From Gemmatimonadales bacterium (lineage in GTDB: Bacteria > Gemmatimonadota > Gemmatimonadetes > Gemmatimonadales > GWC2-71-9), in assembly GCA_025929805.1 (NCBI GenBank), contig JAICPP010000083.1:1-12675 (forward strand): a stretch of 12,675 bases of DNA, in the 5' to 3' direction. The translations under genes and the position numbers were made by a program. How positions within the stretch are numbered: the first letter of the stretch is position 1; each line of letters opens with the position of its first letter. Positions 1 through 6,024 of the stretch are shown piece after piece. A model generated the notes under the pieces. It was given only the letters and a program-made list of their open reading frames with translations. It was not told the origin of the DNA and did no database searches.

Positions 1-132
1 AGCGACTACAAGGTGCTCCGGGGCGGCTCCTGGGCCACTCGACCCGGAGCGATTCGCAACACCTTTCGTAACTGGGACTACCCCATCCGCCGCCAGATCT
101 TCAGCGGGTTCCGGTGCGCCAGCGATGATTGA
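1..132 (+). CDS. egtB: EgtB C-terminus (hercynine oxygenase / sulfoxide synthase), partial
   Basis: This is the last 43 codons of a gene that begins outside the window; the frame runs open from base 1 to the TGA at 130-132. The peptide contains LRGGSWATRP, RNTFRNWDYP and a terminal FSGFRCA. These are the closing motifs of the formylglycine-generating-enzyme-like (FGE-sulfatase) domain as found in EgtB. EgtB is a cytoplasmic non-heme iron enzyme that uses O2 to join a cysteine-containing thiol (gamma-glutamylcysteine or cysteine) to hercynine, forming the C-S bond of ergothioneine. The iron ligands and DinB domain lie upstream and cannot be checked. The next gene, egtD, overlaps its end by 8 bases, which supports EgtB over other FGE-sulfatase proteins. 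Confidence 0.88.
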   Translation, partial: SDYKVLRGGSWATRPGAIRNTFRNWDYPIRRQIFSGFRCASDD

Positions 133-1111
133 AAGCTCGAGAACTACCTGGATCGGCACTTCGCTGGCGGCCAGTCGGCAGCCGAACCCACGCATGCTCG
201 CTGAGGTTGCGGCCGGGTTGTCCGCTCCGCAGAAGGAGCTTCCGCCGAAGTACTTCTACGATCATCGCGGCTCCGAGCTGTTCGAGGAGATCACCGGGCT
301 TCCCGAGTACTATCCCACCCGGACCGAGCGAGCATTGCTGCGGACGTGGATGCCTCGCCTCATTCCGAATCTGGGCACCCGCTCGCTGGTTGAGCTTGGC
401 GCCGGTAGCGCCGAGAAGAGCCGAATCATCCTGAGTGCCATGCGAGCCACAGGTACGGCTGGGGTCTATCTGCCCATCGACGTCAGTGCCAGCTTCCTGA
501 ATGAGACGGCCATTCGCCTGCGTCATGAATATCCCGGCCTCACTGTTGAGCCGGTCGTTGCCGACATAGCCGATGAGTTCGCTCCTCCGCCGGGGATCCC
601 GCATCCCGCGCTGTATGCCTTCCTGGGCGGTACCATCGGCAACTTCTACCCGCCGGCCGCCATCCGGCTGCTTGGCCGGATCCGCGCCGCCATGCGTGCG
701 AGTGACCGCTTTCTGATGGGGGTGGACCTGCGGAAAGACACCCGGCGGATCGAAGCCGCGTACAACGATTCCCGGGGGGTCACCGCCGAGTTCAACCGCA
801 ACATGTTACTGGTGCTCAACCAGGAGCTGGGATCGGATTTCGATCCCGCCAGGTTCGAGCATCGTGCGTTCTATGAGCCGGTGAATCACCGGATCGAGAT
901 GCACCTGGTCTCGAGTGAAGATCAGGAAGTGCGAGTGCCTGGAATGGGACTGGTGCATTTCGAGCGAGGTGAGTCGATCCGAACCGAGATCAGCTGCAAG
1001 CACGACCGCTCCAGCGTAACCGAACTGTTTGCCGCCGCCAGCCTCAAGCTGGAGACCTGGCGGCCGGACCCTGAGGTTTTGTTTGCGCTGGCCGTGGGAG
1101 TCAAGGCATGA
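125..1111 (+). CDS. egtD: L-histidine N-alpha-methyltransferase EgtD
   Basis: A 328-residue protein of normal family length. EgtD trimethylates the alpha-amino group of histidine with S-adenosylmethionine to give hercynine, the first committed step of ergothioneine synthesis in the cytoplasm. Visible motifs are PPKYFYDHRGSELFEEIT at 40-57, LPEYYPTRTE at 59-68, the SAM-binding loop ELGAGSAEKS at 90-99, LGGTIGNFYP at 167-176, YNDSRGVTAEFN at 213-224 and RTEISCKHD at 286-294. By comparison with the mycobacterial enzyme, Asn173, Tyr213, Glu288 and Ser290 correspond to residues that hold the histidine amino group and imidazole, so the enzyme looks intact. The ATG at 125 lies inside the end of egtB, so translation is probably coupled; its stop overlaps the egtA start by ATGA. 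Confidence 0.95.
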   Translation: MIESSRTTWIGTSLAASRQPNPRMLAEVAAGLSAPQKELPPKYFYDHRGSELFEEITGLPEYYPTRTERALLRTWMPRLIPNLGTRSLVELGAGSAEKSRIILSAMRATGTAGVYLPIDVSASFLNETAIRLRHEYPGLTVEPVVADIADEFAPPPGIPHPALYAFLGGTIGNFYPPAAIRLLGRIRAAMRASDRFLMGVDLRKDTRRIEAAYNDSRGVTAEFNRNMLLVLNQELGSDFDPARFEHRAFYEPVNHRIEMHLVSSEDQEVRVPGMGLVHFERGESIRTEISCKHDRSSVTELFAAASLKLETWRPDPEVLFALAVGVKA

Positions 1112-2361
1112 CAAATCTGACCCGCGAGCTCCTGACCGGCGACGTGAGCGCCATGTTCGCCGGTCCAACTGACGCGGCATCTGGTCCCCGCCGGATTGGA
1201 GCGGAAGTGGAGTTCATTCCGGTGGAGTCGCTCACCGGCCAACGCTGTCCAATCGAGGTCGAGGGGGTGACTTCCACCCTGCCGTTTCTCCGTCGCTTTG
1301 GAAGCAGGCAAGGTTGGCAGGAGACCCGCACTGCAAAGGGCACCCCTTGCTTCCAGCTTCAACCGGGTGGCAGCATCACATTCGAGCCGGGTGGACAGCT
1401 GGAGTACAGCTCGCCGCCATGCAGCACCGCCACTCAGCTGCTCGCGCGCTTACGTAACGTCGTGCTGCCACTCCGGGCGGCAGCGGCCGGCGAAGGCATC
1501 GATCTTCTGGCGTTCGGCATCGATCCGCTGAACTCGATCGAGTGCTCACCCCTTCTGATCCACGCCAACCGGTACGAGCGGATGGCCACCTACTTCGCCA
1601 CCCTGGGGACGGCGGGTGCCCGGATGATGCGTCAAACGGCGTCGATTCAGGTGAACGTAGACTTCGACGATGAGCCCTGGCTTCGCTGGCGGGTGCTCAA
1701 TGCGGCGAGCCCTTATGTGACCGCGATTTTTGCCAACTCGCCGGTGTATGCGGGGGACCAGACCGGATTGCAGAGCACCCGCGCGGCCGTTTGGGGAAAG
1801 GTAGACCCCACCCGCACCGGCATCCTTTACAACGAGGGACGCCCGGTAGAGGCGTATCTGGAGTTCGGTTTGGCCGCCCCCAGCATCCTGCTCCCGACGC
1901 TGGAAGGGGAGTACCGGCCGTTTGGTGAGTGGATCGACCTGGCCGATCCCACGCTCGAGGAATGGCACGAGCACCTCAGCACGCTGTTTCCCGAAGTGCG
2001 GCCCCGAGGCCATCTGGAATTGCGATCGGTCGACGCGATTTCACCGGAATGGTACGCAGCCCCGATTGCCCTGGTCGCCGGAATACTGTACGAGCCAGGT
2101 GCTCTTCGAGCCGCCGACGATCTTCTCGGGGCACCGGATGCCTCGCTACTGGATTGCGCGGCGCGAGCCGGAGTGCACCATTCATTGATCGGCAGTACTG
2201 CCGCAGATTTGTTCCAGATCGCTCTGGAAGGTTGCCGGCGGCTGGGGGCCGGCTACTTCCATCCTGGGGACCTGGAGCAGGCGAGGGATTTCTTTGAACG
2301 CTACACCCGTCAAGCGCGGGCCCCGGCCGACGATGTGCTTGAGAACGCCATTGCCGCATAG
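1108..2361 (+). CDS. egtA: Glutamate-cysteine ligase, EgtA type
   Basis: A 417-residue member of the GCS2 glutamate-cysteine ligase family, which joins glutamate and cysteine with ATP to make gamma-glutamylcysteine. Features seen are IGAEVEFIPVE near residue 30 (acidic metal/ATP-binding strand), FEPGGQLEYSSPP around residues 93-105, MMRQTASIQVNVDFD in the middle, and RGHLELRSVD in the C-terminal third. All fit the EgtA / plant-type GCL branch. The ATG at 1108 overlaps the egtD stop (ATGA, 1108-1111), making a tight egtB-egtD-egtA operon. In mycobacteria EgtA supplies the sulfur donor used by EgtB, which then requires the amidase EgtC to remove glutamate; no egtC is visible here. The enzyme could also feed glutathione synthesis, but its position favours ergothioneine. 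Confidence 0.88.
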   Translation: MTNLTRELLTGDVSAMFAGPTDAASGPRRIGAEVEFIPVESLTGQRCPIEVEGVTSTLPFLRRFGSRQGWQETRTAKGTPCFQLQPGGSITFEPGGQLEYSSPPCSTATQLLARLRNVVLPLRAAAAGEGIDLLAFGIDPLNSIECSPLLIHANRYERMATYFATLGTAGARMMRQTASIQVNVDFDDEPWLRWRVLNAASPYVTAIFANSPVYAGDQTGLQSTRAAVWGKVDPTRTGILYNEGRPVEAYLEFGLAAPSILLPTLEGEYRPFGEWIDLADPTLEEWHEHLSTLFPEVRPRGHLELRSVDAISPEWYAAPIALVAGILYEPGALRAADDLLGAPDASLLDCAARAGVHHSLIGSTAADLFQIALEGCRRLGAGYFHPGDLEQARDFFERYTRQARAPADDVLENAIAA

Positions 2362-2387
2362 GTACAAAGCCACCCGTTGTGAGAGCC

Positions 2388-2395
2388 GGAGGAGG
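2388..2395 (+). promoter_or_regulatory. Strong Shine-Dalgarno site for the stress-protein gene
   Basis: GGAGGAGG lies 8 bases before the ATG at 2404, a near-perfect match to the 16S anti-Shine-Dalgarno sequence. It fixes the start of the next gene. Only 42 bases separate the egtA stop from this ATG and I see no clear promoter or terminator there, so the gene may be read through from the egt operon. Confidence 0.7.
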
Positions 2396-2403
2396 CAAAT
2401 CCC

Positions 2404-2991
2404 ATGAAGTCTCCTGGTAGCCAGCCCGGTGGGGAGACCCTGATCACCGGGCGCACCGTCGTTGGCCTCTTCAAGCAACGTTCTCAGGCCGAAGCGGCCA
2501 TTCGGGAGCTGAAGGGTGCCGGCTTCACCGATGAGCAGCTCGGCGTGGCAATGCACGACCATCCTGATCGTTCGGCGCCGGTGGAGGACAGCAATACTGA
2601 GGTCGCGGAGGGTGCTACCGTTGGAGCGCTTACCGGAGGGGTTCTCGGCAGTCTGGTGGGCCTGCTGGGCTCGCTGCTGATCCCCGGCGTGGGACCTATC
2701 CTGGTCGGTGGAGTGCTGGCCTCCCTGGCCGGTGCCGGCCTGGGCGCAACTACCGGCGGAATTATTGGCGCCTTGAAAAGCGCTGGAGTTCCGGAACACG
2801 ATGCCGCGCATTTCGATGCGGGTCTTCGGGCCGGCGGAATCCTGGTCACGGTGAGCGCAAAGGATCGGACTCCCGAGGCGCTGGCCGTTCTCCAGGCTTA
2901 TGAGGCCGACTTGGGTCCCTCCGTGGGTGAACGCCGTCGAGTGGTAAGTGAGAGCTACGTCGGCCCGGAACGCCGCCTCACCGGGGTCTGA
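2404..2991 (+). CDS. General stress protein 17M (YflT)-like protein with glycine-zipper core
   Basis: A 195-residue protein. The N-terminal segment, about residues 18-52 (TVVGLFKQRSQAEAAIREL then FTDEQLGVAM), resembles the YflT / general-stress-protein-17M domain, a small alpha/beta fold often found with stress-induced proteins. Residues about 68-125 are a Gly/Ala/Leu-rich hydrophobic stretch (GALTGGVLGSLVGLLGSLL, then VGGVLASLAGAGLGATTGG) with small residues every three to four positions, as in glycine-zipper membrane hairpins. A second soluble segment (GGILVTVSAKD at 144-154) resembles the rest of the stress fold. The tail ends in GPERRLTGV, and an ERRR lies 15 residues earlier. No enzyme motif is seen. 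It follows the ergothioneine genes at close spacing with an excellent ribosome site. Family assignment is from pattern recognition and the exact role is unknown. Confidence 0.72.
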   Translation: MKSPGSQPGGETLITGRTVVGLFKQRSQAEAAIRELKGAGFTDEQLGVAMHDHPDRSAPVEDSNTEVAEGATVGALTGGVLGSLVGLLGSLLIPGVGPILVGGVLASLAGAGLGATTGGIIGALKSAGVPEHDAAHFDAGLRAGGILVTVSAKDRTPEALAVLQAYEADLGPSVGERRRVVSESYVGPERRLTGV

Positions 2992-3036
2992 CCCGGCCGT
3001 CTGACTCAATCATCCAATTCGCAAAAACACCGCAGC

Positions 3037-3043
3037 AGGAGGT
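3037..3043 (+). promoter_or_regulatory. Shine-Dalgarno site pointing to an ATT start at 3047
   Basis: AGGAGGT at 3037-3043 is the best ribosome site upstream of the sulfurtransferase, but it is 33 bases before the first GTG (3077), too far to serve it. It ends three bases before an in-frame ATT at 3047, which would add ten residues (start-SSVPGDLPP) ahead of the GTG-initiated protein. The arrangement looks like an ordinary start site with ATT in place of ATG. Confidence 0.55.
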
Positions 3044-3076
3044 CCCATTAGCAGCGTACCGGGAGACCTGCCGCCC

Positions 3077-3922
3077 GTGGTGTCCACCTCCTGGCTGGCG
3101 GCTCGATTGGGCTCCCCCGGCCTTCGGGTGCTGGACGGTTCCTGGTATTTGCCCGGCAGTGGTCGGGATGCCGTGAGGGAATACGGCGAGGGTCACATTC
3201 CAGGTGCGGTCTTCTTCGATCTCGACGCCAGCAGCGAGGCCGAGACTCCATTGCCCCATATGTTGCCATCCGAGACTGCCTTTGCCGGGCGAATGAGTGG
3301 GCTGGGCCTGAATGACGCCGATGATATGGTGGTCTACGATGGATCCGGCGCCAATCTCAGCGCAGCGCGAGTGTGGTGGACCTTTCGCGTGTTCGGCCAT
3401 CACCGGACTGCGGTGCTGGATGGTGGAATGGGAAAGTGGCGGGCGGAGAACCGTCCGGTTGAATCGGGCATTGTGACTCTACCGCGCGGCCGGTTCACTG
3501 CACGACTCGAGCGAGGTGCCATCCGGGATCTTGCGGCCATGCGGTCCAACCTGCGTGAGCGGCGCGAACAGGTGGTGGACCTCCGTTCGGCTGGTCGCTA
3601 CGCCGGCACTGCGCCGGAGCCCCGTCCGGGCCTACGCTCGGGACACATGCCCGGCAGCCGGAACATTCCATATACCGAACTGGTCGGCCCTGACGGCACG
3701 ATCCTTCCTGAAGACGAGCTCCGACGCCGGCTGGAGGCCGCCGGCATCGACCTTTCGCAACCCATCGTTGCCACCTGCGGCTCGGGCACCAGCGCCTGCG
3801 CACTGGTCCTGGCCCTGGGGTTGCTCGGCCACAGTAACGCCGCGGTGTACGATGGGGCATGGGCTGAATGGGGCGGCAGGCCCGATACCCCGGTCGAGAC
3901 CGGAACCAGTTCGGAGACCTGA
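3077..3922 (+). CDS. sseA: 3-mercaptopyruvate/thiosulfate sulfurtransferase (two rhodanese domains)
   Basis: A 281-residue tandem-rhodanese sulfurtransferase, numbered from the GTG at 3077. The N-terminal domain, about 1-125, is the inactive copy and carries the hallmark strings VLDGSWYLP, GHIPGAVFFDLD and VVYDGSG. The C-terminal domain, about 145-270, has VVDLRSAGRYAG, SGHMPGSRNIPY and the active-site loop ATCGSGTSAC with catalytic Cys234. CGSGT/VxA loops are typical of 3-mercaptopyruvate sulfurtransferases, whereas thiosulfate enzymes usually have CRKGVTA, so SseA-type activity is favoured: sulfane sulfur moves from 3-mercaptopyruvate to a thiol acceptor or cyanide in the cytoplasm. The coordinates use the first conventional start codon; the ribosome site suggests translation really begins at ATT 3047, adding ten residues. 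The downstream gene starts at 3924, one base after this stop. Confidence 0.92.
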   Translation: MVSTSWLAARLGSPGLRVLDGSWYLPGSGRDAVREYGEGHIPGAVFFDLDASSEAETPLPHMLPSETAFAGRMSGLGLNDADDMVVYDGSGANLSAARVWWTFRVFGHHRTAVLDGGMGKWRAENRPVESGIVTLPRGRFTARLERGAIRDLAAMRSNLRERREQVVDLRSAGRYAGTAPEPRPGLRSGHMPGSRNIPYTELVGPDGTILPEDELRRRLEAAGIDLSQPIVATCGSGTSACALVLALGLLGHSNAAVYDGAWAEWGGRPDTPVETGTSSET

Positions 3923-3923
3923 T

Positions 3924-5426
3924 GTGACGGTAACCATCGAATCCAGCAAGCTCTCCCGTTCCGTGAACATTGAGAGCGTGAGTCCCGCGGCAGCGCTGGG
4001 ATGCATCGGCCTGTTCCTGCTCCCCTTCGCGGCCGTTGGTGTGGGAACCGCTGTGACCGGGTTGCGCCATCTGGCTCAGGGAAACTGGCGAGAAGGACTC
4101 ATGCTGACGCTGTTCGGACTGGTCTTCGGAGGCTTTGCCGGAGTCGGCGGAACGGCCATTGTCGTGGGCCGCAGAAAACTGAAGGACCAGGAAGTCCTGC
4201 GAGCGCGGCATCCCGATCAGCCGTGGCTCTGGCGACCCGATTGGGCATCAGGTCGGATCAGCGACAGCAGCCACGGAACGATGTGGGTCTCGTGGGCCTT
4301 TGCCGTCCTTTGGAATCTGATCTCCGTGCCGGTGGGCTATATCGGTCTCCAGGCAGCGCTGGTGCAGGGGAACCCGGAGGGCTTTGTGGCTCTCTTCTTT
4401 CCGCTCGTGGGGTTGGGCCTCCTGACCTGGGCGACTCGGGCAACGCTTCGCTACCGGAAGTACGGAATGTCGCGGCTCGAGCTCGGTACTATCCCCGGAA
4501 CGATCGGCCGCAGCCTTTCCGGCTCTGTCCGAGTCGGCACCAGCCTTCAGCCGGAAGACAGCTTCCAGGTACGTCTCACCTGTATCCACCGCGTGACCAC
4601 ACGCAGCGGCAAGAACAGCTCCGTCCGGGAAAGCATTCTCTGGCAGGAGGAGACCCGCGCTGAGGGACAGTCGAGCCGCGATTCTTCCGGAATGGGTACT
4701 CGCATTCCGGTTGCGTTTGCGATTCCGTCGGATGCCCAGCCGTCGGAGGTACGCAATCCCCGCGACCAGATTGTGTGGCGCCTGGAGCTGTCGGCGAACG
4801 TACCGGGAGTAGACTATGCCTCGGTCTTCGAGGTGCCGGTCTTCCGCACACCCGAGAGCAACCTTCGGCCGACCCAGCCCGAAGCCCGCCTTACCGAATC
4901 CCAGGCTGCGGCGGTCGCCGACTATAAGCAGTCGCCCGAATCGAAGATCGTCGTCACCAGCAATCGTCGCGGCACCGAAATCGTATTCCCCGCCGCCAGG
5001 AACCCCGGGGTGGCCGTTGGCACCACGGTGTTCATGCTGTTCTGGGGCGCGATGGTAGTGGCCCTGGTCCGCTACGATGCTCCGGTGTTGTTCCCGATCG
5101 TGTTCGGACTGTTCGAGTTACTACTGATCGTGGGCGCGCTTCAGTTTTGGTTCGGGGTATCCCGGGTGACTGCGAATGCGGGAACGCTGGTTGTGGCGCA
5201 GGGATACTTCTATCCCGTGCGAGAGCGGACCATCCCGGTAGCGGAAATCGGCGACGTCTCCGTCAAGGTCGGCATGCAGGCCGGCTCGAGGCCCTACTAC
5301 GATCTGATAGTAGGCCTGAAAAATGGCCGGCGGTTAACCGCCGGCCGTTCCATGCGGGACAAACCAGAAGCGGAATGGCTGGCGCTGACCATCAAGAATG
5401 CGCTTGGCTTGGACCCTCGGGGCTAA
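3924..5426 (+). CDS. DUF3592-type multi-pass membrane protein
   Basis: A 500-residue protein read from GTG 3924, chosen because GGAGA at 3913-3917 sits six bases upstream and because codons further upstream only mirror the sulfurtransferase gene in another frame. Predicted membrane helices lie at about 23-46, 59-81, 120-145 and 153-172, followed by a soluble region of roughly 190 residues with beta-like character (180-360). Two more helices follow at 363-383 and 387-410, then a short beta-rich tail. The string PWLWRPDWASGRI at 100-112 before the third helix is typical of DUF3592-containing membrane proteins of unknown function. No catalytic motif is recognised. It starts one base after the sulfurtransferase stop, so the two are probably co-translated. 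The last 140 bases contain two adjacent hairpin-forming repeats. Confidence 0.75.
   Translation: MTVTIESSKLSRSVNIESVSPAAALGCIGLFLLPFAAVGVGTAVTGLRHLAQGNWREGLMLTLFGLVFGGFAGVGGTAIVVGRRKLKDQEVLRARHPDQPWLWRPDWASGRISDSSHGTMWVSWAFAVLWNLISVPVGYIGLQAALVQGNPEGFVALFFPLVGLGLLTWATRATLRYRKYGMSRLELGTIPGTIGRSLSGSVRVGTSLQPEDSFQVRLTCIHRVTTRSGKNSSVRESILWQEETRAEGQSSRDSSGMGTRIPVAFAIPSDAQPSEVRNPRDQIVWRLELSANVPGVDYASVFEVPVFRTPESNLRPTQPEARLTESQAAAVADYKQSPESKIVVTSNRRGTEIVFPAARNPGVAVGTTVFMLFWGAMVVALVRYDAPVLFPIVFGLFELLLIVGALQFWFGVSRVTANAGTLVVAQGYFYPVRERTIPVAEIGDVSVKVGMQAGSRPYYDLIVGLKNGRRLTAGRSMRDKPEAEWLALTIKNALGLDPRG
5289..5317 (+). repeat. Imperfect inverted repeat inside the DUF3592 gene
   Basis: The left arm AGGCCCTACTA (5289-5299) pairs with the right arm TAGTAGGCCT (5308-5317) across an 8-base loop, giving ten pairs with one bulged C. 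It encodes part of the beta-rich C-terminal tail. It lies seven bases before a second, perfect palindrome. Confidence 0.6.
5325..5346 (+). repeat. Perfect 22-bp palindrome inside the DUF3592 gene
   Basis: Each arm is GGCCGGCGGTT, meeting with no spacer at 5335/5336, so all 22 bases form a perfect inverted repeat. It sits 80-100 bases before the stop codon, within codons for Gly-Arg-Arg-Leu-Thr-Ala-Gly-Arg. It could be a protein-binding palindrome, a recombination or modification site, or an RNA stem near the end of the message. No T-run follows, so it is not a normal terminator. Confidence 0.7.
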
Positions 5427-5440
5427 AGACGCTCCGTCAG

Positions 5441-5920
5441 CTATCGTGCCGGTGGCGCGAGATTTCCGCAGGCCACGATCGTCGACAGGTTACGTGGCGA
5501 CGCGTGGATGTTGATGAAATAGCTGCCTGACCGGGGCAGCGGAATCGAGAGCTCTGCGTTTCTGCTCGCCCGGCCGTTTCCTTCCACTTTCAGTGGCTCG
5601 TAAGCGTCGGCGGGCCCCAGGATGCCCTGGTCAGAGCCACACTGCCCCCGGTGCACGTGCCAGGGGTGGCGTCCACCGGGCACGGCGTTGGAAATTTCCA
5701 CGTGCGCCAGGGTTTTGCCCTGGTCCTTCGGATCTGCCGCCATCCATCCCTGACCCCGCATCTGCGAAACGCCGGCCAATTCGGGCGGACTGGATAGCGT
5801 GCCGTTCCAGCGAGGGCCGAGTGACTGGGCATCGGGGTTGATTTCCACCGCCTGCCGCCCGCCGCACGAGACGAGCGAAAGTCCCAGAACAGTCAGTCCG
5901 GCAACCATGCGAGTCTTCAT
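5441..5920 (-). CDS. Cu/Zn superoxide dismutase-like lipoprotein
   Basis: A 159-residue exported protein. Residues 1-19 are a lipoprotein signal: MKTR, a hydrophobic stretch, and the lipobox LVSC with Cys19 as the lipidated residue. The mature part resembles the Cu/Zn SOD beta-barrel. HPWHVHRGQCG at 85-95 matches the HGFHxH...CG strand with copper-ligand-like His88 and His90, and FINIHAS (His139) plus VACGNL at 149-154 matches the end of SOD, where the Cys pairs with the earlier Cys (here Cys94/Cys151). The loop between is short (GILGPADAYEPL) and lacks the His/His/Asp zinc ligands and bridging histidine, so it may bind copper alone or no metal. The start has GAGG five bases upstream. The stop faces the DUF3592 stop with 14 bases between. 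Real dismutase activity is uncertain. Confidence 0.72.
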   Translation of the reverse strand: MKTRMVAGLTVLGLSLVSCGGRQAVEINPDAQSLGPRWNGTLSSPPELAGVSQMRGQGWMAADPKDQGKTLAHVEISNAVPGGRHPWHVHRGQCGSDQGILGPADAYEPLKVEGNGRASRNAELSIPLPRSGSYFINIHASPRNLSTIVACGNLAPPAR

Positions 5921-5938
5921 AGCGTCCTCGGCAGCAAG

Positions 5939-5956
5939 AACTACGGGAAACTACGG
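5939..5956 (-). repeat. Tandem 8-bp repeat with 10-bp period upstream of the SOD-like gene
   Basis: AACTACGG occurs at 5939-5946 and 5949-5956 on the plus strand, exactly one helical turn apart. The copies lie 19-36 bases upstream of the minus-strand ATG at 5920. An inverted repeat, AGGG/CCCT, lies next to it at 5966-5975. The spacing is suggestive of a regulator site, but two copies could be chance. Confidence 0.4.
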
Positions 5957-6024
5957 TTGAAAATCAGGGAACCCTATATGCTGGCCGATCCAACCAGGCG
6001 CCGTGACGAGCGACACAGGAGCTG

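Noticed and set aside
922..1362. Long minus-strand open frame opposite egtD/egtA
   Set aside because: It mirrors the well-supported plus-strand genes; its translation has no recognisable domain and there is no ribosome site. GC-rich DNA produces such shadows.
2182..3009. 275-codon minus-strand open frame opposite the end of egtA and the stress gene
   Set aside because: It spans two real plus-strand genes and their intergenic ribosome site, and its translation is compositionally odd with no motif.
3516..3923. Extended N-terminus of the DUF3592 protein inside the sulfurtransferase gene
   Set aside because: The extra 136 codons are an alternate-frame read of the rhodanese domain; GTG 3924 has a good ribosome site and gives a sensible membrane-protein start.
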